Origin: Brevundimonas sp. M20
Lineage (GTDB): Bacteria > Pseudomonadota > Alphaproteobacteria > Caulobacterales > Caulobacteraceae
Length of the DNA stretch: 64,000 bases
Direction: 5' to 3'
Assembly: GCF_006547065.1 (NCBI RefSeq)
Contig: NZ_CP041243.1
Location: forward strand, 124,001 to 188,000
Shown: positions 16,359 through 25,152 of the stretch, in pieces
How the letters are laid out: each line of letters begins with the position of its first letter
How positions within the stretch are numbered: position 1 is the first letter of the stretch
Notes under the pieces: generated by a model
What the model was told of the DNA's origin: nothing
Database searches by the model: none
The model's input: the letters and a program-made list of their open reading frames with translations, nothing else
Translations under genes and position numbers: made by a program

Positions 16359-18088
16359 GCGAACCGCGCCTTCAGCTCGCCCTTCACCACCTTGCCCGCC
16401 GCGTTGCGGGGCAGGGGCTCGTTCAGGATATGCACCTCGACCGGGGTCTTGAACGCCGCCAGCCGCGACGCCGTCAGGGCCTTCAGCGTATCGGCGTCCA
16501 CCGTCTGTTCGGGAGCCAGCGACACCACGGCGACCGGGACCTCGCCCAGCACCGGATGCGGCTTGGCGATCAGCGCCGCCTCGGCCACCGCCGGATGCTC
16601 GAACAGGATCGCCTCCACCTCCTGGCAGTAGATGTTCTCCCCGCCCCGGATGATGATGTCCTTGGCCCGGTCCACGATGAAGCAGAAGCCTTCCTCATCG
16701 ATCCGCGCCAGATCGCCCGTGCGCACCCAGCCGTCGACGAAGGTCTCGGCCGTCGCTTCGGGCTTGTTCCAGTAGCCCTTCACGATGTTCGGCCCATAGG
16801 CCAGCAGTTCGCCGACCTCGCCCGTCGGCAGCTCCGCGCCGTCCGGTCCCACCACCTTGATCGCGCTCACCGGCATGGCCGGGCCGCAGCTGTCCGGGCG
16901 GTTCACATAGTCCTCGCCGAAGTGATGGGTATGTGTGGCCGAGGTCTCGGTCATGCCCCAGCCCGAGCCGGGCCGCGCCGTGGTCCGATCGTCGATCTGG
17001 CGCACCAGATCGGTCGGCGCCGCCGCCCCGCCATAGGTCACGGTCTCCAGGGACGACAGGTCGTACCTGTCCCGGTCCGGGTGTTGCAGCAGCTGGATAG
17101 CCACCGTCGGCACCCCGCCGATCAGATTGATCTTCTCCCGCTCGATCAGCATCAGCGCCTCCGCCGCGTCGAACCGGCGCTGGCAAACGAGCGTCTGCCC
17201 CGTGACGAGCGCGGGCAGCAGCAGGGCGTTGCAGCCGGTGGTGTGGAAGAATGGGATCGACACCAGCCCGACCTTGGGCGGCGCGGTCGGGTCCATCGCG
17301 GGCGGCGTCTCGCCCCGGCGCACGAAGGCCCGCACCAGCGAATACAGCCCGGCCATCACGCCGCAACCGGCGTTCCGGTGGGTGCCCAGCGCGCCCTTGG
17401 GGAAGCCGGTCGTGCCGGAGGTGTAGAAGATCGCCGCCGGGTCCTCGGGGTCCAGCGGCACGTCCGGCATCTCGCCGGCCGGCAGATCGGGCCAGGCGTC
17501 CGGCGAGCCGATGACGGCTTCCAGCGTCCCGACGCGCGGATCGCCCGACGCCTCGCGACCCCGGCACACCAGCACGTCGGTCAGGTCGGTCAGCTCCGGC
17601 AGGTGCGGGGCGATCCGCTCCAGTCGCTCGCCGTCGACGAGGACGACGGTGCTGCCTGAATCCTTCAGACCGTAGGCCAGCTCCTCGCCCGACCACCAGG
17701 CGTTCAGCGGCGTGACGATGGCGCCCAGCAGACCGGCGGCGAAGAAGCTGACCGGCCATTCCGGCACATTGCGCATGGCCACCGCGACCCGGTCGCCCTT
17801 CTTCACCCCGCGCGCCTTCAGGTCCGCCGCCAGCGCCAGCGTCGCACGCGAGAAGGCCTCGAACGACACCCGCTCGTCGCCATAGACGATGAAGGTCCGC
17901 GCCCCCCACTGCCGCCCGGCCATGAAGGTGTGCATCAGGGTCGGCGGGGCGTTCTTCCAGATCTTCGTCGGGCGCCCCTCGATGGTCGTCTCGACCACTT
18001 CGAAGATCGAGCCCGGCGCGGTCAGGGCGGCGGTCGCCTGGGCGAGAGTCAGCGCGGGCCACGCGCGGGCGGCGGCTTGGTCGGTCAT
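16355..18088 (-). CDS. Acyl-CoA synthetase / AMP-dependent ligase (fatty-acid or aryl type)
   Basis: The 577-residue ANL-superfamily enzyme activates a carboxylic acid with ATP and CoA. It has the P-loop FYTSGTTGFPKGALG, the A5-like GWGMTETSATHT, the hinge YGPNIVKGYWNKPEAT...VRTGDLARIDEEGF, and the C-terminal catalytic Lys in PRNAAGKVVKGELK. The start at 18088 has AAGGA nine bases upstream; an earlier ATG at 18136 in the same frame has no good ribosome site. Long-chain or aromatic acids are the likely substrate; neighbours give no hint. It is convergent with the chemotaxis operon, overlapping by four bases. Confidence 0.9.
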   Translation of the reverse strand: MTDQAAARAWPALTLAQATAALTAPGSIFEVVETTIEGRPTKIWKNAPPTLMHTFMAGRQWGARTFIVYGDERVSFEAFSRATLALAADLKARGVKKGDRVAVAMRNVPEWPVSFFAAGLLGAIVTPLNAWWSGEELAYGLKDSGSTVVLVDGERLERIAPHLPELTDLTDVLVCRGREASGDPRVGTLEAVIGSPDAWPDLPAGEMPDVPLDPEDPAAIFYTSGTTGFPKGALGTHRNAGCGVMAGLYSLVRAFVRRGETPPAMDPTAPPKVGLVSIPFFHTTGCNALLLPALVTGQTLVCQRRFDAAEALMLIEREKINLIGGVPTVAIQLLQHPDRDRYDLSSLETVTYGGAAAPTDLVRQIDDRTTARPGSGWGMTETSATHTHHFGEDYVNRPDSCGPAMPVSAIKVVGPDGAELPTGEVGELLAYGPNIVKGYWNKPEATAETFVDGWVRTGDLARIDEEGFCFIVDRAKDIIIRGGENIYCQEVEAILFEHPAVAEAALIAKPHPVLGEVPVAVVSLAPEQTVDADTLKALTASRLAAFKTPVEVHILNEPLPRNAAGKVVKGELKARFA

Positions 18089-18554
18089 GGGCGTTTTCCT
18101 TGGTCCGCCGCTTTGCGCGGTCTGGTCTGACGCCACAGTGATCCCGTTTTCGCCGGGTGATCAAGGTTCAGTTGGTCGCAGGTCGCCGTCAACCCGCCGG
18201 CGCGGGGGCCTTGCGCTCCGGCGCCTCTCCCCGGGGGGGGGGTGGAGCGAGGCGCCGGACCGCTTCATGCCGCACAGACCTTCTCAGGAGACGCGACGGC
18301 CCGCGCGGCATGGCCGCCGACCCGGAGCCCAAAGGTTCGGGTCATCGGCGCGCGCGACCGGAGTGCCGATACTAAAACCGGTCGCCCGCCCTTCATAAGC
18401 GAGGCCGTGCCCCGACACAGCCTTCACTTTAGTTATAGACACCGGTGACATTCGACCGTCCGGTGCGGCTCGTCCTGCACAGCGAGCCCGGCGCGCGGCG
18501 CCGGGCTCGACAGGCTCATGGCCGGGATCGGGGGCAGGCCCGGCGGTGAGGCGG
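18089..18554. other. Gene-free region with a large inverted repeat and a GC hairpin
   Basis: This 466-base stretch holds no convincing gene. TCCGGCGCCTC at 18217-18227 and GAGGCGCCGGA at 18249-18259 form a perfect 11-bp stem around a loop containing a run of G. A second stem, GAGCCCGGCGC with GCGCCGGGCTC, lies at about 18484-18509, some 45 bases past the stop of the gene at 18555, and may end that transcript although no T-run follows. The part at 18330-18460 is comparatively A/T-rich and could hold a promoter. No small RNA could be named. Confidence 0.5.
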
Positions 18555-19163
18555 TTACGCCTGCGGGCGGGTGCGCTCCGCCGAGCCTTCGGCGGAGCCG
18601 CCCAGCGCGACCGAGGCGCCCGAACGGCTGGCCGAGGCCGCCGCATCGCCCGAACCGCTGCCCTGGGCCTGACGGCGCGGAGTGTTCACTGCGCCTGAAC
18701 CGGAGCCGGCGGCGCTGCCCGAGGCTGAGCTGTTCAGCGCGCCGTTGGCGGCCGCGGTGCCGCTGTTGGCGGTGTTGCCCAGCGCCGTCTGACCGGCGGC
18801 CGAGGCGCCTTCGGCGGTCGAACCCGCACGGGTCACGCCCGCGGCGGCTTCACCCTGGGCGCGGGCCGAGGCGCGTTCGGCGCGAGCAGCGGCGGCCGCC
18901 GCACGGCGCTCGGCGCGGGCGCGGGCCTGTTCGGCGCGGCTGGTGGTCTCGCCGATCCGGTCACGGGTGAACGAACCGTCCACGCCGCCGGTCAGGTTGC
19001 CCGAGCCCATGCCGCCCACCGAACCGCCGGCGCCGCCCACCTGTCCGCCCAATCCGCCGGTCAGTCCGCCGGTCAGGCCGCCCGCGATCTGGGCGTTGGC
19101 GGCTCCGGCTCCGGCCAGGGTCATGGCGACGGCGGCGGCGGTGATCATCAGGGTCTTGCGCAT
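18555..19163 (-). CDS. Ala/Gly/Ser-rich exported protein of unknown function
   Basis: From the ATG at 19163, with AGGAGA eight bases upstream, the product has 202 residues. A signal peptide (MRKTLMITAAAVAMTLAGAGAANA, cleavage after residue 24) is followed by Gly-rich GGLTGG repeats at about 27-60, an Arg/Ala-rich helix with repeated RAERA units at 75-105, and a Ser/Ala/Gly low-complexity tail. It is exported to the periplasm or the envelope. The composition is typical of caulobacterial surface or cell-wall proteins, but no family can be named. The longer frame starting at 19235 lacks a ribosome site. Confidence 0.7.
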   Translation of the reverse strand: MRKTLMITAAAVAMTLAGAGAANAQIAGGLTGGLTGGLGGQVGGAGGSVGGMGSGNLTGGVDGSFTRDRIGETTSRAEQARARAERRAAAAAARAERASARAQGEAAAGVTRAGSTAEGASAAGQTALGNTANSGTAAANGALNSSASGSAAGSGSGAVNTPRRQAQGSGSGDAAASASRSGASVALGGSAEGSAERTRPQA

Positions 19164-19266
19164 CGTATCTCTCCTGCGAAAGGTGCGGGCGATATCGCCC
19201 TCGCAGAGTCCAACGACGGGTCGATCCGGATTCATCCCGACCCCTGAAAAAAGTTCTGAAAAAAGT

Positions 19267-20577
19267 TCAGCGGGCCAACTGGCCCCGGGCTCCGACCGCC
19301 GCCGGGGCGGTCCTCAGCGTCCCGGCGACCACGCCCCGCCCGTACACAGGATCGGCGCCCGGCGCGCCTTCGTCGGTCGCCGTGCGGGCCAGCGCTTCCA
19401 CATCCCCGCCGTTTCGCGCCAGCAGCCCGGCCACCAGCGGCGCCGCGAACGACGCCCCCCTGACCGCCACCCAGCCTCGCCCTCCGGCGGCGGCCATGTC
19501 CGCGCCCGGCGCGGCGAAGTCCACCTGCGGCCCGCGTCCGGCCTCGGGCAGCACCCGGTTGCGCGCGTTCACCGCCGTCACGCCGATCACGCCCGGATAG
19601 CTGGCCGGAAACAGGGGCGGGGCGGCGGGGCCGTCGTTGCCCACGGCGGCCACCACCGTCATTCCCCTCTGCCGCGCCCGCGCGATCGCTGTCTCGATCA
19701 GGCCGTTGCGCGGCCCCACCAGACTGATGTTCACCACCCGCACATTCTGGCCCGACAACCAGCTGAGCGCCTGCGCCACCGCTGTCGCCGATCCTCCGGT
19801 GGCGGCCCCGCCATAAACGTCCGCCGCATACAGGCTCGCCCCCGGCGCGGCGCTGTGAAAGCCCTGCCCCCGTCCGACCAGCAGCGAAGCCACCGCCGTT
19901 CCGTGCGCCGCCGGCCGCGCCGTCCCGACAAAGCCGCGCGTCTGAATGTTGACGCCCGCCAGCGCCGGATGCCCCGCATCCACGCCTGTGTCGATCAGCC
20001 CGACCCGGACCCCGCCGCCCTGAAGCGTGGAGGAAGGCGTGGGCTCCATCACCGGGGCGGCCTCGGCCTCGGCCTCCATATCCCCCGCCGGGACATAGAC
20101 GTGGTTGAAGGCGAACTCTCCGTCCGGCGCCAGGGCCTTCAGTCGCGCCATCGCCCTGCCCGGTGACATCCGTCGCGGCGGGGCCAGCACCACGGTCGTC
20201 AGGTCCAGCTCCTCCAGCCGCTCCTCGCGGATCACGGTGAAACCCTCGGCCAGCGCCGCGCGCCGCGCGTCGGGGCTCAGGGTCACCGCCACGATCTCGC
20301 CTCGCACGACGGCCCATCCGTCCGGATCGCTCTCCAGCGCCCCGTCCGACCGTCGCACCAGATCGCGGAACCGCGCCGGGACCTGCAGCGCGCCCTCGAT
20401 CCCGTCGCGCGCCTGACCGGTCAGGCGATCCACCTCGCCCGGCAGTCGGCCCGGCAGGTCGCGGGCGCCCGGCAGTGAAGGCAACCCGCCGCCTCCGGGC
20501 AGGCCGATCTGCGCCGAGGCCGGTCCCGCGACCAGCGCCGCGGCACATCCCAAAAGGATCAGAAAATGAGGCCTCAT
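19267..20577 (-). CDS. Subtilisin-like (S8) exported serine protease
   Basis: The 436-residue protein has a signal peptide (cleavage near residue 22, AGPASA), an N-terminal prodomain-like region to about 185, and an S8 catalytic domain. Asp196 lies in GLIDTGVD, His225 in AAHGTAVA, oxyanion Asn314 in VGNDG and Ser376 in GASFAAPL, so the triad is complete. The ATG at 20577 has GGAG six bases upstream; the upstream extension to 20661 would begin inside the divergent control region. It lies opposite an ECF sigma factor gene, and the short 106-base gap with an inverted repeat suggests joint regulation. Confidence 0.9.
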   Translation of the reverse strand: MRPHFLILLGCAAALVAGPASAQIGLPGGGGLPSLPGARDLPGRLPGEVDRLTGQARDGIEGALQVPARFRDLVRRSDGALESDPDGWAVVRGEIVAVTLSPDARRAALAEGFTVIREERLEELDLTTVVLAPPRRMSPGRAMARLKALAPDGEFAFNHVYVPAGDMEAEAEAAPVMEPTPSSTLQGGGVRVGLIDTGVDAGHPALAGVNIQTRGFVGTARPAAHGTAVASLLVGRGQGFHSAAPGASLYAADVYGGAATGGSATAVAQALSWLSGQNVRVVNISLVGPRNGLIETAIARARQRGMTVVAAVGNDGPAAPPLFPASYPGVIGVTAVNARNRVLPEAGRGPQVDFAAPGADMAAAGGRGWVAVRGASFAAPLVAGLLARNGGDVEALARTATDEGAPGADPVYGRGVVAGTLRTAPAAVGARGQLAR

Positions 20578-20631
20578 CGGCGGCTCCAACGTATGAAACG
20601 GATGAAAGGCCATTGGCGACGGCCCGACAAT

Positions 20632-20663
20632 GGATGAAACGTCAGGGCCGGGACGTTTCATCC
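20632..20663. promoter_or_regulatory. Perfect 12-bp inverted repeat between the protease and ECF sigma genes
   Basis: GGATGAAACGTC at 20632-20643 and its exact complement GACGTTTCATCC at 20652-20663 are separated by eight bases. A further GATGAAA copy lies at 20601-20607 and TATGAAACG at 20592-20600. TGAAAC-type blocks resemble ECF -35 elements, so the repeat could be a two-way promoter for the sigma factor and the protease, or an operator. If it is a promoter it excludes the ATG at 20630 as the sigma start. Confidence 0.6.
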
Positions 20664-20683
20664 CGCATGAGCGGAGTATCGAC

Positions 20684-21187
20684 TTGGACGCATTCCAGAC
20701 GGGACTGGTGGAGCTTCTTCCCCGGTTGCGCCGGTTTGCGCGCGCCGTCTGCCGCTCGGACGCCGATGCGCAGGATCTGGTTCAGGCCACGGTCGAGCGC
20801 GCGCTGCTCAAGCGCTCCGGCTGGACCCCCGGCACCCGTCTCGACAGCTGGGCCTTCACCATCATGAGACGGATCCACATCGACGACGCCCGTTCGAAGG
20901 CGCGCTGGGGCAAGGTCCTGTCGCCCGAGGACGATCTCACCTCCAATGTCGCCGACGCCGCCCAGGCGGGCGAGGCCCTGCGCGCCGACGCGCTCGCGGT
21001 CCAGGCCGCCGTCCGCAGCCTGCCCGATGACCAGCGGCTGGCCGTGGCGCTGGTCCTCATCGACGGCCTGTCCTACGCCGAGGCCGCCGGTGTGCTGGGC
21101 GTCCCGGCGGGCACATTAACCAGCCGACTGGTGCGTGGACGGCAGACCCTTCTCCAGACCCTTGCCGAACAGGGCGTGACCGCATGA
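20684..21187 (+). CDS. ECF-family RNA polymerase sigma factor
   Basis: The 167-residue product has region 2 (ARAVCRSDADAQDLVQATVERAL, SWAFTIMRRIHIDDARSK) and region 4 (LPDDQRLAVALVLIDGLSYAEAAGVLGVPAGTLTSRLVRGRQTL), the pattern of a short ECF sigma factor. I choose the TTG at 20684 because GGAG lies seven bases before it, and because the ATG at 20630 would put 18 non-conserved residues over the inverted repeat. It is followed by a coupled anti-sigma gene (four-base overlap). Targets probably include its own promoter and the divergent protease gene. The subgroup is not determined. Confidence 0.88.
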   Translation: MDAFQTGLVELLPRLRRFARAVCRSDADAQDLVQATVERALLKRSGWTPGTRLDSWAFTIMRRIHIDDARSKARWGKVLSPEDDLTSNVADAAQAGEALRADALAVQAAVRSLPDDQRLAVALVLIDGLSYAEAAGVLGVPAGTLTSRLVRGRQTLLQTLAEQGVTA

Positions 21188-21906
21188 CACTCTATGACGA
21201 CGAAACCCTGATGCGCCGGGTGGACGGCGAACTGACCCCCGATCAGGGCGCGGCCATCGACGCAGCCGCCGCGTCAGATCCGGTCCTCGCCGACCGTCTC
21301 GCCGCCCTGCGGAGCCTGCGCGCGCTGACGGAGGGGGCCTTCCCCGCCCGGGTCGACCCCCGCGACGACGCCCTCGCCGCCCTGATCGCCGGGGCTCCAG
21401 CCGTCGCCGCGCGCGGTCCGTCATGGGCTGATCGGCTCAAGGCCGCCTTCGCCCCCTCGCTGCTGCCGGTGTGGGGCGCGGCGGCCGCCGCGGCCTTCGT
21501 GCTGGGCCTGATGGTCGGCGGCCCGGGAACGGAGCAGGGCTTCGTCGTCGGTCCGCAAGGCCAGATCGCCGATGCCGACCTCACCCGCGTGCTGGACCAG
21601 CGTCTGGCGGGGCAGGGCGCCGACGCCGAAGGCCGCGCCGTCGGCCTGACCTTCCGGGACGCCGAAGGCCGCTGGTGCCGGACCTTCAGCGCCGGTTCGG
21701 ATGGCGTCGCGGGCCTCGCCTGCCGCGCCGACAACCGCTGGGCCGTTCAGGCTCTCGCCCCGTTCAGCGCCGCCGGTCCGGACGCCATCCGCACCGCCTC
21801 CGCTGACATTCCTCCTGTGATTCTGGCCGCCGTCGACGCCGCGCAGGCCGGAGACGTCCTCGACGCAGCCGCCGAAACCCGCGCGCGCGACGGCGGCTGG
21901 CGCTGA
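21184..21906 (+). CDS. Membrane-bound anti-sigma factor
   Basis: The 240-residue protein has a cytoplasmic helical domain (residues 1-80: ETLMRRVDGELTPDQGAAIDAAAASDP), a membrane helix at about 94-113, and a periplasmic domain of about 125 residues. The N-terminal architecture, including the early VDGEL motif, is that of anti-sigma factors paired with ECF sigma factors, although no zinc-binding HxxxCxxC is present. It overlaps the sigma gene by four bases. A periplasmic signal, conceivably through the protease encoded opposite, would release the sigma factor; this is inference. Confidence 0.85.
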   Translation: MTLYDDETLMRRVDGELTPDQGAAIDAAAASDPVLADRLAALRSLRALTEGAFPARVDPRDDALAALIAGAPAVAARGPSWADRLKAAFAPSLLPVWGAAAAAAFVLGLMVGGPGTEQGFVVGPQGQIADADLTRVLDQRLAGQGADAEGRAVGLTFRDAEGRWCRTFSAGSDGVAGLACRADNRWAVQALAPFSAAGPDAIRTASADIPPVILAAVDAAQAGDVLDAAAETRARDGGWR

Positions 21907-21953
21907 CGCCGATCCCGCGCGTGCCGCCGGATCACTGACTGTTCCGGAGAAAA

Positions 21954-22000
21954 TGGCGTACCCCGGGAGGAGTCGAACCCCTGACCCCTGCTTTCGGAGG
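21954..22000 (-). pseudogene. Decayed 3' half of a tRNA-Arg (possible attachment-site relic)
   Basis: On the minus strand this 47-base piece runs from the anticodon loop (TCCGAA) through a T-arm and acceptor strand to CCA. It aligns with the intact tRNA-Arg at 22946-23022 over the same part, but has an extra base and T-stem mismatches, and the 5' half is missing. It lies 946 bases left of the intact gene in the same orientation. Such 3' pieces commonly mark integration into a tRNA gene. Confidence 0.75.
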
Positions 22001-22085
22001 TTCATGGTGCCCTGCGGCCGTGGTTGACGCGCGTCAGCGCCGCGTGACAACTTTCGATTGCGCACACCTTGAGCCGGGGGGCTCC

Positions 22086-22886
22086 ATGAGACATCTGCTT
22101 GTCGGTCTGCTGATCGGCGCCCTTCTGGCGTCGTGCGCCAGCGCGTCTTCCGGCGCCGCCCAGTTGGCTGCCGACCCGGAGGCGGCTGCTCGGGCGCACG
22201 ATCTCGCGCTTCGCACCGTTGAAGCCTCCGAGGCGTCGGCCCGGTGGGCTTTCGCCCAGTTCATCGTGGCCGCGCTCGGTGTGATCGGCGTGGTGGTCAG
22301 TCTGTTCTGGACCGCTCGCGCAGTGAAACACGCCAGCGATGCCGCAAGCGCCGCGCAGGCGCAGATAGCGACCGCGCGGGAAGAACTCACCGTCGCCCAG
22401 CAGGAACTGTCGCTCGCTCAGCAAACCCACGAAGACTTCGTCCTCGCCACTGAACGACAGCTCAGGGCCTATCTGATCGCGGCGATCGGTGAACTGAAGA
22501 TCTGCAAGGCAGGAGCCCCGGTGCGTTGGCGCATACCCTTGCGAAACAACGGCCAGACGCCTGCGAAGAACGTGCGGTTGCACACCTCGGTGATCTATCA
22601 CCGCCTCGCTGATGCAATTCCGGACGATGTTGACTACGACCGGACCTTCGAAGGCGCGATCATCGGCGCCGGCGAGGAGCGTAGCTTCAGCTTTGAGACC
22701 CCGTTCACGCTGACCTCTGCACAGATGAAGGAATTGAACGCCAAGAAAGCCTGCATCCTGGTGCGATGCATAACGCACTACACCGACGTGTTCAGCGCGG
22801 ATCGAACGACGACCTTCGCCCAGCACTTCTGGGGCACCGGCGAACGCGGATCCCACACAACCGAGTGCGTCAACGACTTCACCTGA
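22086..22886 (+). CDS. Unknown lipoprotein-like membrane protein with coiled coil, in a tRNA-bracketed insert
   Basis: The 266-residue product starts with a signal-like segment ending LLASC (Cys17), possibly a lipobox. It has a membrane helix near 43-65 ([19 protein letters not shown]), a coiled coil at about 75-125 ([17 protein letters not shown]), and a C-terminal domain with [20 protein letters not shown]. Such proteins are frequent in mobile-element remnants, but I cannot name a family. GGGGGG sits seven bases before the ATG; the frame is open further upstream without a ribosome site. The codon choice is less GC-rich than its neighbours, and the gene lies between the decayed and the intact tRNA-Arg, so it was probably acquired. 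Confidence 0.7.
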   Translation: MRHLLVGLLIGALLASCASASSGAAQLAADPEAAARAHDLALRTVEASEASARWAFAQFIVAALGVIGVVVSLFWTARAVKHASDAASAAQAQIATAREELTVAQQELSLAQQTHEDFVLATERQLRAYLIAAIGELKICKAGAPVRWRIPLRNNGQTPAKNVRLHTSVIYHRLADAIPDDVDYDRTFEGAIIGAGEERSFSFETPFTLTSAQMKELNAKKACILVRCITHYTDVFSADRTTTFAQHFWGTGERGSHTTECVNDFT

Positions 22887-22945
22887 AAATATCGCCGCGC
22901 CCGGCGACGAATACCGGCGCCGTCCGAACGGTGTGGAAAGGAAAA

Positions 22946-23022
22946 TGGCGCACCCGAGAGGATTCGAACCTCTGACCCCTGCCTTCGGAGGGCAGTACTC
23001 TATCCAGCTGAGCTACGGGTGC
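22946..23022 (-). tRNA. tRNA-Arg (anticodon CCG)
   Basis: On the minus strand the cloverleaf closes: acceptor GCACCCG with CGGGTGC, D-arm AGCTCAGCTGGATAGAGT, anticodon stem CTGCC/GGCAG with loop CTCCGAA (CCG), T-arm AGAGG-TTCGAAT-CCTCT, and an encoded CCA at 22946-22948. It reads CGG arginine codons. Confidence 0.95.
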
Positions 23023-23168
23023 GTCTGGCGGCGCGAACGCCGGAGGCAAGGCCTCTACAGCAGGACGGCGCCGCCCTCAATCCCGAAAGCACGACGAGGC
23101 CCGGCGCGCCGCTTGGCCCGGGCGGCGTCCGGCACTAGCGTGCGCCCTCGCTTCGATGGGAGGACCCG

Positions 23169-24455
23169 ATGCGCGTCGCCATTCTCGCCCTGCTCTGCCT
23201 TGTCGGGGCCTGCGCCTCGGCGCCGTCCGCCGGAACCGGTCCGGGCGGAGACACCCTGGACGCCATCGCGCGGGACTATGTCGCCCTGACGCTGGAGATC
23301 GGCGAGCGCGAGCCCGGTTATGTCGACGCCTACTACGGCCCGGCCGAGTGGCAGGCCGCGGCCCATGCCGATCCGCGCACCGTGCCCCAGCTGATCCAGG
23401 GCGCCGCGACCCTGACGGAGCGCCTGAACGCCGTCTCCGTCGCCGGGGCTGAACCCGCCGTGCGTCAGCGCAAGGCCTATCTGCTCGCCCACGTCTCGGC
23501 CGCCTCGGCCCGGCTGCGCATGCTGTCCGGTGAGAAGATGAGCTTCGCCGACGAGGCCGAAGCCCTGTTCGGCATCCGCCCGGAGCTGCGTCCCCTGTCG
23601 TCCTTTGATCCGGTGCTGGCCGAGATCGACGCCCTGATCCCCGGCCCGGGCGCCCTGACCGACCGGGTGACCGGGTTCCGCTCGCACTACGTCATTCCGC
23701 GAGATCGCCTGCAGGGGGTCATGGACGCCGCCATCGCCGAGTGCCGCGCCCGCACGGCCCGCCACATCACCCTGCCCGCCGACGAGAATTTCACCCTCGC
23801 CTTCGTCGGCGACAAGCCGTGGTCCGGGTATAATTATTATCAGGGAAACTCGCGGTCGAAGATCGAGATCAACGCCGACTTCCCCATCTACACCGAGCGG
23901 GCGATCGACCTGGGGTGCCACGAGGGCTATCCCGGCCACCACGTCTACAACGCCCTGCTGGAGCAGACCTTCGTGCGCCGGCGCGGCTGGGTGGAGATGA
24001 GCGTCTATCCGCTGTTCAGCCCCATGTCCTTCGTCGCCGAGGGCAGCGCCAACTACGGCATCGACCTGGCCTTCCCGGGCGACGAGGCCGCCCGCTTCGA
24101 GCGTGAGGTGCTGTTCCCCCTCGCCGGTCTGGACCCGGCGACGGCGGCGAAGAAGGCCCGGCTCGGCGCCCTGATCCGCCGGCTGGGCCGCGCCGAATAC
24201 ACCATCGCCGACGACTACCTGTCCGGCCGGGTCGGGCGCGAGGAGAGCATCGAGCGGCTGATGAAGTACAGCCTCGCCGACCGCGCCAAGGCGACCCAGC
24301 GGCTGCGCTTCATCGACACCTACCGCAGCTACATCATCAACTACGGCCTGGGCCGCGACGTGGTTCAGGCCTGGGTCGAGCGGCAGGGGCCGGATCACTG
24401 GCGGGGCATGGAGACCCTGCTGTCCAGCCAGATCCTGCCCGTCGACCTCGACTAG
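23169..24455 (+). CDS. DUF885-family lipoprotein with metalloprotease-like motif
   Basis: The 428-residue protein has a signal peptide and lipobox LVGAC (Cys15). It matches DUF885, a family of presumed zinc-dependent exported peptidases. The diagnostic block [16 protein letters not shown] at about residues 247-262 has His-Glu and His-His metal-binding candidates, and [12 protein letters not shown] follows about 40 residues on with a likely third ligand Glu. Substrate and localisation beyond lipid-anchoring are unknown. It overlaps the convergent small gene at its 3' end by four bases. Confidence 0.82.
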   Translation: MRVAILALLCLVGACASAPSAGTGPGGDTLDAIARDYVALTLEIGEREPGYVDAYYGPAEWQAAAHADPRTVPQLIQGAATLTERLNAVSVAGAEPAVRQRKAYLLAHVSAASARLRMLSGEKMSFADEAEALFGIRPELRPLSSFDPVLAEIDALIPGPGALTDRVTGFRSHYVIPRDRLQGVMDAAIAECRARTARHITLPADENFTLAFVGDKPWSGYNYYQGNSRSKIEINADFPIYTERAIDLGCHEGYPGHHVYNALLEQTFVRRRGWVEMSVYPLFSPMSFVAEGSANYGIDLAFPGDEAARFEREVLFPLAGLDPATAAKKARLGALIRRLGRAEYTIADDYLSGRVGREESIERLMKYSLADRAKATQRLRFIDTYRSYIINYGLGRDVVQAWVERQGPDHWRGMETLLSSQILPVDLD

Positions 24456-24718
24456 TTGATGACCCGGCCGTCCTGGCCCAGGCCGCGCATGAAGGCGGTG
24501 AGTCGGGCCAGGGCGCCGAGGTCGCGCTCGTCCGTCCGGCTGCCGGCGCGCATATTGTCCAGCAGCACCTCCAGCATCATCACCGCGTGCTCGGGCGTCT
24601 CGGGCTTCTGATCCAGAATCTGGGCCTCGGCGCGGGCGCGACGCAGTTCGTCGCTTTCGTCAGGGCCGCTGGACTGCGTCCAGATCGACCAGGCTTGATG
24701 GATGTTTGTCTTGGGCAT
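24452..24718 (-). CDS. Small soluble protein of unknown function
   Basis: The 88-residue product is charged and mostly helical (residues 18-75) with no signal peptide or membrane segment and no recognised motif. It overlaps the end of the preceding membrane protein gene by 59 bases in a different phase, which is unusual but compatible with a coupled last gene of the operon running from 26005 to 24452. Codon third positions look coding. An independent function is not suggested by the sequence. Confidence 0.55.
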   Translation of the reverse strand: MPKTNIHQAWSIWTQSSGPDESDELRRARAEAQILDQKPETPEHAVMMLEVLLDNMRAGSRTDERDLGALARLTAFMRGLGQDGRVIN

Positions 24719-25139
24719 GGGATCCGCCCTCCCGGGCGAAGCGTCGCGCGGCCCAGGCTTCCCAGGCGCCGACGAAGAAAGTGATACAGATGAGCAGCCA
24801 CACCTCCATCCGGATGGTGACGGCCGTCCACACGAAGTGCCGGCCGTCGGCCAGCAGGGGGACGAGGTGGGTCAGGACCGAGATCAGCTGGAAGCCGGCG
24901 AGGGCCGTCAGCCACCAGCGGTCCCGCGCGTAGGTCAGCCACAGGATCGCGATCAGGAAGACCAGTTCCAGAGCGGCGATGCCGGCGCGCCAGGTGCCGA
25001 TCTGGAGCGGCTCGAGGAGGGGGACCAGCACCAGCAGAGCCAGCACAAGCACCCCCACGAGCCGTTCTTCCCAGCCGCCGAAACAGAACAGGGCCAGCAC
25101 ACCGACAAGGGTGACGCCTATGATCGCGAAGGTCAGCAC
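24660..25139 (-). CDS. Multi-pass membrane protein of unknown function
   Basis: The 159-residue protein has about five hydrophobic segments: residues 3-20, 26-45, 53-70, 75-95 and 104-126, then a charged soluble tail. It contains no transporter motif I recognise. It follows the gene at 25153 by 13 bases and is followed by an overlapping small gene, so it belongs to the operon headed by the membrane-tethered HTH regulator. A role in envelope sensing is plausible but unsupported by any residue-level evidence. Confidence 0.7.
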   Translation of the reverse strand: MLTFAIIGVTLVGVLALFCFGGWEERLVGVLVLALLVLVPLLEPLQIGTWRAGIAALELVFLIAILWLTYARDRWWLTALAGFQLISVLTHLVPLLADGRHFVWTAVTIRMEVWLLICITFFVGAWEAWAARRFAREGGSHAQDKHPSSLVDLDAVQRP

Positions 25140-25152
25140 GCGCCGGGAGCGA

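Noticed and set aside
18157..18448. Short open frames in the gene-free region after the acyl-CoA synthetase
   Set aside because: They lack ribosome sites and consist of Arg/Ala/Gly-rich low-complexity sequence over palindromes.
23055..24398. Antisense open frame over the DUF885 gene
   Set aside because: No recognisable protein, while the opposite strand has a lipobox and the DUF885 metal motif.
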